Below are positions 55,161-63,890 of a DNA stretch of 64,000 nucleotides, one piece after another. The DNA is taken from positions 620,001 through 684,000 of the forward strand of contig NZ_JAIVLF010000001.1 in the NCBI RefSeq assembly GCF_020524485.1. The letters run 5' to 3'. Every line of letters starts with the position of its first letter. Position 1 is the first letter of the stretch. The notes under the pieces are model-generated. The model searched no databases. It was not told where the DNA came from and saw nothing but the letters and a program-made list of their open reading frames with translations. This DNA is from Novosphingobium profundi (lineage in GTDB: Bacteria > Pseudomonadota > Alphaproteobacteria > Sphingomonadales > Sphingomonadaceae). The position numbers and the translations under genes are program-made.

Positions 55161-56567
55161 ATGATACCCAAGACATTCCATTTTATCTGGGTGGGCGATG
55201 AAAGCCGCCGTCCGGACAACTGCATCGAGACCTGGCGCAAGGCGCATCCGGACTGGGGCTTTCGCCTCTGGGGCAACGCCGATCTCGACGGGCGCGCGTG
55301 GATCAACAAGCGCCACATGGACGCGATGCGCGAGCGCGAATGGAACGGGGTGGCCGACATGCTGCGCTGGGAGATCCTGTACGAACATGGCGGGATCGTC
55401 TTCGATGCCGATTCGGTCTGCACCCGGCCGCTCGACGAGGACCTGCTCGATTGCCCGGCCTTCGCCTGCTGGGAAAGCGAGATCGCCCGCCCCGGCCTGA
55501 TCGCGGCGGGCTACTTCGGCTGTCAGCAGGGCAATCCGTTCGTGAAGGGCATCATCGATACCATCGCCGCGCAATCCTCGGTCGTCGAGGACATGGCCTG
55601 GAAGACGGTCGGCCCACTGCGCCTGACCGAGTGCTATCGCAGTTTTGGCTACACGCCCTTGCGGATCTACCCCAGCCACTACTTCATTCCGCGCCATTTC
55701 ACCGGCGTGACGTATCAGGGCAACGACCCGGTCTACGCGCACCAGCTCTGGGGGACGACCGCGCGGCAGTACGACACGCTGCATAAGGTGGACGTGAGCA
55801 CGATCGGGCGCGAGGCTGCGCCGGAGGCAGCCCCCGAGGTAGCGCAGGCGCCCGCAGTAGAGCCGTCACCTGCATCCGCGCCCGAGCCTGCCCCCGCCGC
55901 GCAGGCGCAAGCTGACGCGCCCGGGGTACCGCAAGATGCGCCGACCTCGCCGCTGGAAAAGATCCACGCGCCTTACTTCCTCCAGCGCGTGCCGGTGGGA
56001 TCGGAGCTGGCGCGCCTGCCGCGCATGGATGTCTTTGCCAGCCTCCTGCAGGGCCAGCGGGTGCTCCACGTGGGCTGCGCGGACTGGCCGATTACCGATC
56101 CGGCGACTTCGCTACACGTCCGCTTGCAGGCGCACTGCGCACACCTCGACGGGCTCGACCCGCATGGCGAGGCGCTCGAACAGCTGCGCCCCCACGTGAC
56201 AGGCGAGCTCTTCACAGACTTTGCGCAGGTCCATGCCAGCTACGACGTGGTCCTTGCCCCCGAGGTGATGGAGCATGTGCCCGACGTCGAGCTGTTCCTG
56301 GCCCAGCTCGAGAGCGTGGATGCCAAGATGTACCTGATCTCGGTGCCCGACGCATTCCAGTGCCGCGCGCGTCATTTCGATTACCAGGCCGAAACCGAGA
56401 CCTTCCTCGAAGGCGTCCATCCCGACCACAACGTCTGGTACACGCCCTATACCTTCGCCAACACGCTGCGAAAATACAGCCACCTCGACCTTCAGCGCAT
56501 GTGGTTTTTCAATGGCATATCGCTTCTGGCCCTGCTCAGCCGACGCGAATTGGCCCAGGCGGCCTGA
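55161..56567 (+). CDS. GT32-type glycosyltransferase fused to a methyltransferase-like domain
   Basis: A 468-residue two-domain protein. Residues 1-215 resemble DXD-type capsular/mannosyl transferases: IPKTFHFIWVGD, then MLRWEILYEHGGIVFDADSVCTR, with the metal-binding DAD at 82-84. Residues 216-262 are an Ala/Pro/Glu-rich linker. Residues 263-468 look like a class I methyltransferase: VLHVGCADWP (SAM motif), LDGLDPHGEALEQL and ASYDVVLAPEVMEHVPD. This suggests sequential transfer and methylation of a sugar on a polysaccharide or protein, an inference. The next gene is an unrelated ABC-F. Confidence 0.75.
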   Translation: MIPKTFHFIWVGDESRRPDNCIETWRKAHPDWGFRLWGNADLDGRAWINKRHMDAMREREWNGVADMLRWEILYEHGGIVFDADSVCTRPLDEDLLDCPAFACWESEIARPGLIAAGYFGCQQGNPFVKGIIDTIAAQSSVVEDMAWKTVGPLRLTECYRSFGYTPLRIYPSHYFIPRHFTGVTYQGNDPVYAHQLWGTTARQYDTLHKVDVSTIGREAAPEAAPEVAQAPAVEPSPASAPEPAPAAQAQADAPGVPQDAPTSPLEKIHAPYFLQRVPVGSELARLPRMDVFASLLQGQRVLHVGCADWPITDPATSLHVRLQAHCAHLDGLDPHGEALEQLRPHVTGELFTDFAQVHASYDVVLAPEVMEHVPDVELFLAQLESVDAKMYLISVPDAFQCRARHFDYQAETETFLEGVHPDHNVWYTPYTFANTLRKYSHLDLQRMWFFNGISLLALLSRRELAQAA

Positions 56568-56698
56568 CCGCGAACTTGCCCGGATGCCGGACACAGGGTA
56601 GAAAGGTCCCACCAGCACGCACAAGGAGCCGCACCGCCGTGAACATCTGACACACAGAACTACACCCTGTCTGTCATTGTACCGTGCGAGTGCATCCC

Positions 56699-58273
56699 AT
56701 GTCTTTTCTCACGCTGGACGGCGTGGCGTTCCGAACCCCGGAAGGCCGCGCTCTCTTTTCCGAACTTTCGCTTTCCATCGGCCGCGAGCGCATTGGCCTC
56801 GTCGGGCGCAACGGGTGCGGTAAGTCCACCCTCCTGGGCGCGATTGCCGAAGGGCGCAGCCCCTCTGCGGGGCATATCGCGCTTTCCGGGACTGCGGGCC
56901 TTCTGGCGCAGGACTGGCCGGGCGAATGGACCTTGGGCCACGTGCTTGGCGTGGCCGAACCGCTCGCCTGCCTTGGGCGCGTCCTGGCAGGTGAGGGGCG
57001 CGAAGAAGACTTTGCGGCCGCCGACTGGACGCTGGAGGAGCGCCTCGCGGCAATCCTCGATCGGTTGGGCCTGCCGGGGCTCGCGCTCGACCGCGGCGTG
57101 GCGAGCCTCTCCGGCGGAGAGCGGACCCGGGTGGGTCTGGCCCGGGTGCTGCTGGAGGCGCCCGATCTGCTCCTGCTCGACGAGCCGACCAACAATCTTG
57201 ATGCCGACGGGCGGGCCCTTGTAGCTCAGGTCCTTAGCGACTGGCCGGGCGGCGTGCTCATCGCCAGCCACGACCGCGCTTTGCTGGAGGGGATGGACCG
57301 GATCGTCGAGCTTGCGCCCACCGGCGTGCGGACGGTGACGGGCGGCTGGTCGCAGTTCGCCGCGATCCGCGATGCCGAGCGGTTGCGGGCTGAGGCCGAA
57401 CTGGAGCGCGCCGAGGCGGACCTGGGGCAGGTGCGCCGGGCCGCGCAGGCGCAGAAGGAGGCCAAGGCGACCCGCGACAAGGCTGGCCGCGCTTTTGCCG
57501 CAGGCGGCTCGCAGGCCAAGGTCCTGCTCGGGCGGCAGGCCGAGCGCGCGCAGAAAAGCGGCGGGGCCCTGAACCGTCAGGCCGCGCGCCAGAGGGGGGA
57601 GGCCGAAGATCGGCTCGCCCAGGCACGCGGGCAGGTGGAAGTGCGCGTTCCCGTGCGCATGGACGTGCCGGCCTCCGGTCTGCCCGCAAACGCCCAGGTC
57701 CTTGCGCTACGGGCCGTGACCCTGATGCGGGCGGGAAGGCCCTTTGGCCCGTGGTCGCTCGACATCAAGGGACCGCGCCGCATCGCCGTCACCGGCTCCA
57801 ACGGGGCGGGCAAGACGACGCTGCTGCGCCTTGCGGTGGGTGAACTGGCCCCGCAGACAGGTGCGGTCGCAAGGGTGGAGGGGCGCGTGGCCTGGTTTGA
57901 CCAGCACCTGGGGCAACTGGCGGGCGATGCGGATATTCTGGCCAACTACCGTCGTTTCAATCCGGGCCTGGAAGAGGAAAACGCACGCGCGGCGCTCGCC
58001 CGCTTCGGCTTCCGGGGCGAAGCCTCGCGCCAGCTGGTCGGCACGTTGTCCGGAGGGGAGCGCCTGCGCGCCGGGCTCGCCTGTATACTGGGCGGAGCGA
58101 GGGCACCCTGGCTTCTGGTCATGGACGAGCCGACCAACCACCTCGACATCGAATCGATCGAACTGCTGGAGGGCGCTCTTCGCGACTACGACGGGACGCT
58201 GCTGGTGGTCAGCCATGACCAGGCGTTTCTCGAGGCCATCGGGATCGAGGAACAGCTGGAAATAGGAAGATAA
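56699..58273 (+). CDS. ABC-F family ATP-binding protein
   Basis: A soluble protein with two ABC domains and no membrane segments, 524 residues from ATG 56699 (a GTG five codons upstream is possible). Domain 1: GRNGCGKSTLLGAIAEG, LSGGERTRVGLARVLLEAPDLLLLDEPTNNLD. Linker: coiled coil rich in Ala, Arg, Glu and Gln (ERAEADLGQVRRAAQAQKEAK). Domain 2: GSNGAGKTTLLRLAVG, LSGGERLRAGLACIL, VMDEPTNHLD. ABC-F proteins act on the ribosome (translation factors, antibiotic protection); the subgroup is not determined. Confidence 0.92.
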   Translation: MSFLTLDGVAFRTPEGRALFSELSLSIGRERIGLVGRNGCGKSTLLGAIAEGRSPSAGHIALSGTAGLLAQDWPGEWTLGHVLGVAEPLACLGRVLAGEGREEDFAAADWTLEERLAAILDRLGLPGLALDRGVASLSGGERTRVGLARVLLEAPDLLLLDEPTNNLDADGRALVAQVLSDWPGGVLIASHDRALLEGMDRIVELAPTGVRTVTGGWSQFAAIRDAERLRAEAELERAEADLGQVRRAAQAQKEAKATRDKAGRAFAAGGSQAKVLLGRQAERAQKSGGALNRQAARQRGEAEDRLAQARGQVEVRVPVRMDVPASGLPANAQVLALRAVTLMRAGRPFGPWSLDIKGPRRIAVTGSNGAGKTTLLRLAVGELAPQTGAVARVEGRVAWFDQHLGQLAGDADILANYRRFNPGLEEENARAALARFGFRGEASRQLVGTLSGGERLRAGLACILGGARAPWLLVMDEPTNHLDIESIELLEGALRDYDGTLLVVSHDQAFLEAIGIEEQLEIGR

Positions 58274-58274
58274 T

Positions 58275-58389
58275 TCAAGGGGCCATCGCCCCTTGACCCC
58301 AAAACGGGCGGCCTCACCTTTCTCACACACGGCTGCGTGCGGGAGGTTAGGGCGACGGGTTCGGGGAGCTCGAGGGCAATGGCCCTCGG
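58275..58389 (-). repeat. Three-stem dispersed repeat element, copy B
   Basis: A 115-bp element on the minus strand, matching 37684-37797. Both terminal stems are retained: CCGAGGGC-CATT-GCCCTCG and TCAAGGGGC-GATG-GCCCCTTGA. The middle part has diverged more. The similarity reaches slightly further 5' (AGAGRCAGAA-type sequence). On the minus strand it begins 22 nt after the stop of the TPR gene at 58411. Confidence 0.75.
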
Positions 58390-58410
58390 AAATCCACTTT
58401 CTGTCTCTTG

Positions 58411-60636
58411 CTATTCCACGAAGAACGATGCCGGAGCCTCTCCATCGAGGTGGCGCTGGTGCATCGTCTCCAGCGCGCGTTCGAAGCGGCGGGTGTAGGC
58501 GGGGGTGTCGAAGAGGGCGCAGCTCATCCGCGCATCGGCGAGGCGCTGGCGCAGCGCGGCCAGGCGTTCGGGATGGCGGGCCAGAGCCAGGGCGCAGGCT
58601 TCGTATTCGCCGTGACTGGTCGTCGCCAGTTCGGGGAGGCCGGCGGCGGTCACCAGGCTGGCGGCGACCCGGGCGGCGAACTGGCGACCGGCCAACGTCA
58701 GGACCGGGAGACCTGCCCAGAGCGCATCGCTGGCGGTCGTGTGCGCGTTTACCGCGAAAGTGTCGAGGAAGAGGTCGGCCAGTGCGAGCCGCCCGAGGTG
58801 CTCGGCGTGAGGGAGGGAAGGTGCGAAGACAAGGCGGGCCGGATCGACGCCGCGCGCCTCGGCCTCGTGCCGCAGGTTCGCTTCGGCCCATTCGTTCGAG
58901 CGCAGCAGCCAGAGCACCGAGCCGTCCACCTGGCTGAGGAGGCGCATCCAGATGTCCCATTCGGCGGGCGAGATCTTGTAGGTGTGGTTGAAGCTGGCGA
59001 AGACGAAGCCCTCTTCGGGCAGGCCGTGGCCCGCACGGCCCCTTGTGTCGGGCACGATCACGCGCTGGTTGTCGTTGGCCTGATAGCTCCCGGCGAGGCG
59101 CACGATGGCTTCGGAGAAATGCGCCTCGGCGCCTTCGGGCAGGGCCACCTCGTCGGCCACGAAATAGTCCATGCAGGCATGGCCCAGCGTGCCGGGATAG
59201 CCCATGTGGGCCACCTGGACGGGGGCGAGACGGTGCCCGAACATCCGCGTGCGGGTGCCACGCGTGTAGCCCTTGAGATCGATCGCGATGTCGAGGTTGT
59301 CCGCGCGGGCGCGGCGCATGACCTCCTCGTCGGTCAGGCTGCCGATCTCGGTGAAGGCATCGCCCTGGCCTTTCAGTACGGCGCGGTGGTGGTCTTCCTC
59401 GCGCTCCGGTCCATAGCTGTAAAGGTGAACCTCGAAGCGGCTGCGGTCGTGTTCGCGAAAGAGCCCGCTCATCAGGTAGAGCGTGGCGTGGTTGTGAAAG
59501 TCGGCCGAGAAGTAGCCGATGCGGATGCGCCCGTCCCGGCTGGGCGCGGGCGCGGGCAGGCTGGCGGGCCTTGCGGGATAAACGTGCGTCGCACAGGCGC
59601 ACGAACGCTGGTGCTGGTGGGCGGGGTCGTCGCGGAAGGGCAAGGAGGCGAAGGGCTGCACCGCCCCCACGTCTGCGCCCAGAGTCAGGGCATATTCGCC
59701 GCGTGCGACCCAGTCGCACATGTGGGCTTCCTCGAAAAGCGCCTGGAGCCGCGCCGAGGCGTCCGAGGGGGCGAGGGCCAGCGCACCGCGGAATGAAGCT
59801 ACGGCCTCGGGCAGGCGGTTCATCAGGACCAGCGCCTTGCCGCGGTTGACGAGAGCCTTGCCGTTGTCCGGCGAGATGGTGAGGGCCTTCTCGAAACACT
59901 CGAGGGCTGCGTCCACCCGGTCGAGCGCGAGAAGTTCGCCGCCCATGTTGTTGATGGCATCGGCGTGTTCGGGGCGCAGGTGGATGGCCCATTCGTAGCA
60001 GGCGATGGCGTCCGCGCGCCGGCCCATCTTCGCGTTGAGATTGCCCAGGTTGTAGTAGGCATCGACGTAGCTGGGATCGATGGCGAGGGCCTGGGCGAAG
60101 AAGTAGCCCGCCTCCTCGTCGCGGCCGGTCTGTTCCAGCAGGTTGGCCAGGTTGTAGCGCGCATCGGCATAGGTCGGCGCACGGGCGATGACCTCGCGGT
60201 AGAGCTCTTCCGCCTCGGCGTCGCGGCCCTGACGGCGCAGCGCGATGGCGAGGTTGTTGCAGCTGGCATGGGCGCTGGGGTCCGCGGCGATGGCGGCGCG
60301 AAAGGCGGTTTCGGCGCGCGGGTTGTCGCCCAGCGCGAGAAGCGCGGCGCCGTAGAGGTTCTGCACGCCGTGGGAATGGGGGAAGGCGCGCGCCAGCGCC
60401 TCGCCCTCGCGTACGGCAAGGCCCATGTTCCCGTCGCGATAGGCCGCGACGAGGGTATCGAAGCGGCGCTGGGCGGAGGTGCCGCTGGGTTCATCCAGGG
60501 CCTTGAGTGCAGCGCGCACACGGGTGTTGTTGGGGTGGCGTTCGAGGACATCGTGGTAGATCGCGCGCGCGGCATCGGCATCGCCGCGCTTGGCCGCCCC
60601 CTTGGCCTTGATCAGCAGGGTTTCCAGTCCGCTCAT
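58411..60636 (-). CDS. TPR protein with SPINDLY/O-GlcNAc-transferase-like domain
   Basis: A 741-residue soluble protein. Residues 1-340 are TPR repeats (e.g. DAEAEELYREVIARAPTYAD, EEAGYFFAQALAIDPSYVDA, DAALECFEKALTISPDNGKA). Residues about 370-741 are a GT41-type (OGT/SPY) transferase: IGYFSADFHNHATLYLMSGLF (conserved H of the active site), DIAIDLKGYTRGTRTRM, APVQVAHMGYPGTLGHACMDYFVAD, VFASFNHTYKISPAEWDIWM and HTTASDALWAGLPVLTLAG. Likely glycosylates proteins with GlcNAc or a related sugar; target unknown. GAGGAAG precedes the ATG. Confidence 0.9.
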   Translation of the reverse strand: MSGLETLLIKAKGAAKRGDADAARAIYHDVLERHPNNTRVRAALKALDEPSGTSAQRRFDTLVAAYRDGNMGLAVREGEALARAFPHSHGVQNLYGAALLALGDNPRAETAFRAAIAADPSAHASCNNLAIALRRQGRDAEAEELYREVIARAPTYADARYNLANLLEQTGRDEEAGYFFAQALAIDPSYVDAYYNLGNLNAKMGRRADAIACYEWAIHLRPEHADAINNMGGELLALDRVDAALECFEKALTISPDNGKALVNRGKALVLMNRLPEAVASFRGALALAPSDASARLQALFEEAHMCDWVARGEYALTLGADVGAVQPFASLPFRDDPAHQHQRSCACATHVYPARPASLPAPAPSRDGRIRIGYFSADFHNHATLYLMSGLFREHDRSRFEVHLYSYGPEREEDHHRAVLKGQGDAFTEIGSLTDEEVMRRARADNLDIAIDLKGYTRGTRTRMFGHRLAPVQVAHMGYPGTLGHACMDYFVADEVALPEGAEAHFSEAIVRLAGSYQANDNQRVIVPDTRGRAGHGLPEEGFVFASFNHTYKISPAEWDIWMRLLSQVDGSVLWLLRSNEWAEANLRHEAEARGVDPARLVFAPSLPHAEHLGRLALADLFLDTFAVNAHTTASDALWAGLPVLTLAGRQFAARVAASLVTAAGLPELATTSHGEYEACALALARHPERLAALRQRLADARMSCALFDTPAYTRRFERALETMHQRHLDGEAPASFFVE

Positions 60637-60789
60637 GCTTCCTCGCGCTCTTCCCGGGATCTGACCTGGACATAACCGGACGTGGTGGACGTTCGGTATC
60701 CTCCCTCCCCGGTAGAGTTGCGTAGGGGCGGGCTCGGGTTGCGGGCCTTGCAAAGGTTCGCATACCCGCTGGGAGCACGCTTTCACTGG

Positions 60790-60812
60790 AGTGGGGAAGG
60801 TTACTTTCCACT
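60790..60812. promoter_or_regulatory. Inverted repeat, candidate activator site for hupS
   Basis: AGTGGGGAAG-GTTA-CTTTCCACT: about 9-bp arms with one mismatch, centred about 85 bp upstream of the -24 element. This is the distance at which enhancer-binding proteins (such as HupR/HoxA for hydrogenase genes) usually bind. Identity of the activator is unknown. Confidence 0.45.
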
Positions 60813-60884
60813 GTGCAAGGAGAGTGTCCGTGGGCTGGGGTGCCCCTCCGGCAAGATGCTCGTTTTCCCGTATGTTTCCCGGGT

Positions 60885-60901
60885 TTGGCACGCCTTTTGC
60901 T
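60885..60901 (+). promoter_or_regulatory. Sigma-54 (-24/-12) promoter of hupSL
   Basis: TTGGCACGCCTTTTGCT matches the consensus TTGGCACG-N4-TTGCW at every fixed base. The predicted transcription start is about 60912, giving a leader of roughly 45 nt before ATG 60959. rpoN is at 53323 in the same window. Confidence 0.85.
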
Positions 60902-60958
60902 GAACTCTCCGGAATTGGAACCGCACATTTCGACACGGACGCGGGAAAGGTCAGCCGG

Positions 60959-62071
60959 ATGGCAATCGAAACATTCTACGACGTGATGCGCCGGCAGGGC
61001 ATCACCCGCCGCAGCTTCAACAAGTTCTGCAGCCTGACGGCCGCGGCGCTCGGGCTCAGCCCGGCGCATGCCCAGGACATCCGCAACGCCATGGAAACCA
61101 AGCCGCGCATCCCCGTGCTGTGGCTGCATGGCCTTGAATGCACCTGCTGTTCCGAAAGCTTCATCCGTTCGGCGCATCCGCTGGCCAAGGACGTGATCCT
61201 GTCCATGATCAGCCTCGACTATGACGACACCATCATGGCCGCGGCGGGCGAACAGGCCGAGGCGATCATCGCCGAGACCATCGAGAAGTACGACGGCAAC
61301 TTCATCCTCGCGGTCGAGGGCAATCCCCCGCTCAACCAGGAAGGCATGAGCTGCATCATCGGGGGGCGTCCCTTCCTCGAACAGCTCAAGCACGCGGCCG
61401 ACCACTGCAAGGCGATCATCTCGTGGGGCAGCTGTGCCTCGTGGGGCTGTGTCCAGGCCGCGCGCCCCAACCCGACCCAGGCAACGCCCGTCCACAAAGT
61501 TCCGGGGCTTGCCGACAAGCCGATCATCAAGGTCCCCGGCTGCCCGCCCATCGCCGAGGTGATGACCGGTGTCATCAGCTACATCCTGACCTTCGAGCGC
61601 TTCCCCGAGCTCGACAACCAGGGGCGGCCCAAGATGTTCTATTCCCAGCGCATTCACGACAAGTGCTACCGCCGTCCGCACTTCGATGCGGGTCAGTTCG
61701 TCGAGGAGTTCGACGATGAGGGCGCGCGCAAGGGCTATTGCCTCTACAAGGTCGGGTGCAAGGGCCCGACCACCTACAACGCCTGTTCGACCGTGCGCTG
61801 GAACGGCGGCCTCTCCTTCCCGATCCAGGCCGGGCACGGCTGCATCGGCTGTTCCGAAGACGGCTTCTGGGACAAGGGCAGCTTCTACGAGCGGCTTTCC
61901 GACATCCAGGGCTTCGGCATCGAGGCCGACGCCGACCAAATCGGCGGTACCGCTGCGGCTGCCGTGGGCGCGGGCGTGATCGCCCATGCCGCCGCGAGCG
62001 CGGTCAAGCGCGCCCGCTCGGGCAGTTCCTCGGCTTCTGCCGACACCACGACCACCCATGAGGACGCCTGA
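60959..62071 (+). CDS. hupS: Uptake [NiFe]-hydrogenase small subunit, group 1d-like
   Basis: Electron-transferring subunit carrying three Fe-S clusters; exported by Tat (RRSFNKF at 17-23). 370 residues. The proximal cluster region has [12 protein letters not shown]: Cys61, Cys64 and the extra Cys63. [10 protein letters not shown] supplies Cys159 and the extra Cys164, and PGCPP supplies Cys195. These two extra cysteines are the hallmark of the oxygen-tolerant [4Fe-3S] proximal cluster. Medial and distal ligands are seen in [20 protein letters not shown] and [16 protein letters not shown]. The C-terminal hydrophobic stretch ([16 protein letters not shown]) is a membrane anchor. Confidence 0.95.
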   Translation: MAIETFYDVMRRQGITRRSFNKFCSLTAAALGLSPAHAQDIRNAMETKPRIPVLWLHGLECTCCSESFIRSAHPLAKDVILSMISLDYDDTIMAAAGEQAEAIIAETIEKYDGNFILAVEGNPPLNQEGMSCIIGGRPFLEQLKHAADHCKAIISWGSCASWGCVQAARPNPTQATPVHKVPGLADKPIIKVPGCPPIAEVMTGVISYILTFERFPELDNQGRPKMFYSQRIHDKCYRRPHFDAGQFVEEFDDEGARKGYCLYKVGCKGPTTYNACSTVRWNGGLSFPIQAGHGCIGCSEDGFWDKGSFYERLSDIQGFGIEADADQIGGTAAAAVGAGVIAHAAASAVKRARSGSSSASADTTTTHEDA

Positions 62072-62073
62072 GC

Positions 62074-63873
62074 ATGGCTACGCTGGCAACCCCTAACGGC
62101 TACACTCTCGACAACACCGGCAAGCGCGTCGTCGTCGATCCCGTCACCCGCATCGAGGGGCACATGCGCTGCGAGGTCAATCTCGACAGCAACAACGTGA
62201 TCCGCAACGCGGTCTCTACCGGCACCATGTGGCGGGGGCTGGAAGTGATCCTCAAGGGCCGCGATCCGCGTGATGCCTGGGCCTTTACCCAGCGCATCTG
62301 CGGCGTGTGCACCGGCACCCACGCGCTGACCTCGGTGCGCGCGGTGGAGAATGCGCTCGGCATCGAGATCCCGGAAAACGCGAACTCGATCCGCAACATC
62401 ATGCAGCTCTCGCTGCAGGTGCACGATCACCTCGTCCACTTCTACCACCTCCACGCGCTTGACTGGGTGAATCCGGTCAATGCGCTGAAAGCCGACCCCA
62501 AGGCGACGAGCGAGCTCCAGCAGATGGTCTCGCCCGCGCACCCCAACTCCTCGCCCGGCTACTTCCGCGACATCCAGACACGCCTCAAGAAGTTCGTGGA
62601 GAGCGGCCAGCTTGGGCCCTTCAAGAACGGCTACTGGACCAACCCTGCCTACCTGCTGCCGCCCGAGGCGGATCTCATGGCCGTGACGCACTATCTGGAA
62701 GCGCTCGACTTCCAGAAGGAGATCATGACCGTGCGCACGATCTTTGGCGGCAAGGACATCCACCCCAACTGGCTGGTGGGCGGCGTCCCGTGCGCGATCA
62801 ACATCGATGGCGACATGGCCGCGGGCGCGCCGGTCAACATGACCTCGCTCAACTACGTGCGCAAGATCACCGACAAGTGCATCGACTTCGTGAAGAACGT
62901 CTACGTTCCCGACGTCATCGCCATCGGCAAGTTCTACAAGACCTGGCTCTACGGCGGGGGCATCGCGAACAAGTCGCTCATGGCCTACGGGGACATTCCC
63001 GACCGCGCGAACGACTACAGCCCGGAAAACCTGATGATGCCGCACGGCGCCATCGTCGACGGCAAGCTGACCGACATCCACCCGGTTGACCTTACCGACC
63101 CGGAGCAGATCCAGGAATTCGTGCCGCACTCGTGGTACAAGTACCCGGACGAGAGCAAGGGTCTGCACCCCTGGGACGGCATCACCGAGCCGCACTACGA
63201 ACTGGGCCCCAAGGCCAAGGGCACCTCAACGCGGATCGAGGAACTGGACGAGGGCGCCAAGTACTCGTGGATCAAGGCGCCGCGCTGGCGCGGCCACGCG
63301 ATGGAAGTGGGCCCGCTCGCGCGCTACATCATCGGTTACCAGCAGGGCCGCAAGGACATCCAGGAGCAGGTCGATGGCTGCCTTTCCGCGCTGGGGCTGC
63401 CGATGGAGGCGATGTTCTCCACCCTGGGCCGCACCGCGGCGCGCGCGCTGGAGGCGCAGTGGGCGGCTGAAAAGCAGGCCTACTTCCTCGACAAGCTCAT
63501 CACCAATGTGAAGAACGGCGACACCGCGACCGCCAATACCGCCAAGTTCGATCCCAAGACCTGGCCCGAGGAGGTCAAGGGCGTGGGCTTTACCGAGGCC
63601 CCGCGCGGCGCGCTGGCGCACTGGATCCGCATCAAGGGCGGCAAGATCGAGAACTACCAGTGCGTGGTCCCCACCACCTGGAACGGCACCCCGCGCGACA
63701 ATGAAGGCAATATCGGTGCCTTCGAGGCTTCGCTGCTGGACACCAAGGTGGAGCGCGCCGAAGAGCCGGTGGAGATCCTGCGCACGCTGCACAGCTTCGA
63801 TCCCTGCCTCGCCTGCTCGACCCACGTGATGGGGCCCGACGGGCAGGAACTGGCCGAAGTCAAAGTGCGCTGA
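62074..63873 (+). CDS. hupL: Uptake [NiFe]-hydrogenase large subunit
   Basis: Holds the NiFe(CN)2CO active site and oxidises H2. 599 residues; N-terminal Ni motif [12 protein letters not shown] with Cys77 and Cys80, RIEGHMR, and C-terminal motif DPCLACSTH with Cys578, Cys581 and His584. The remaining 15 residues after His584 ([15 protein letters not shown]) are the tail expected to be removed by the HupD-type endopeptidase after Ni insertion. It starts 2 bp after hupS. Maturation genes are not yet seen and probably lie beyond the window. Confidence 0.96.
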   Translation: MATLATPNGYTLDNTGKRVVVDPVTRIEGHMRCEVNLDSNNVIRNAVSTGTMWRGLEVILKGRDPRDAWAFTQRICGVCTGTHALTSVRAVENALGIEIPENANSIRNIMQLSLQVHDHLVHFYHLHALDWVNPVNALKADPKATSELQQMVSPAHPNSSPGYFRDIQTRLKKFVESGQLGPFKNGYWTNPAYLLPPEADLMAVTHYLEALDFQKEIMTVRTIFGGKDIHPNWLVGGVPCAINIDGDMAAGAPVNMTSLNYVRKITDKCIDFVKNVYVPDVIAIGKFYKTWLYGGGIANKSLMAYGDIPDRANDYSPENLMMPHGAIVDGKLTDIHPVDLTDPEQIQEFVPHSWYKYPDESKGLHPWDGITEPHYELGPKAKGTSTRIEELDEGAKYSWIKAPRWRGHAMEVGPLARYIIGYQQGRKDIQEQVDGCLSALGLPMEAMFSTLGRTAARALEAQWAAEKQAYFLDKLITNVKNGDTATANTAKFDPKTWPEEVKGVGFTEAPRGALAHWIRIKGGKIENYQCVVPTTWNGTPRDNEGNIGAFEASLLDTKVERAEEPVEILRTLHSFDPCLACSTHVMGPDGQELAEVKVR

Positions 63874-63890
63874 GGAAAAGGAAGATTACG

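Larger units (their letters stand above)
60637..60958. other. Divergent intergenic region, TPR-OGT / hupS
   Basis: About 320 bp. It contains the sigma-54 promoter (60885-60901), an inverted repeat 73 bp further upstream (60790-60812), and presumably the TPR-OGT promoter near 60650-60700. No gene is supported. Confidence 0.6.
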
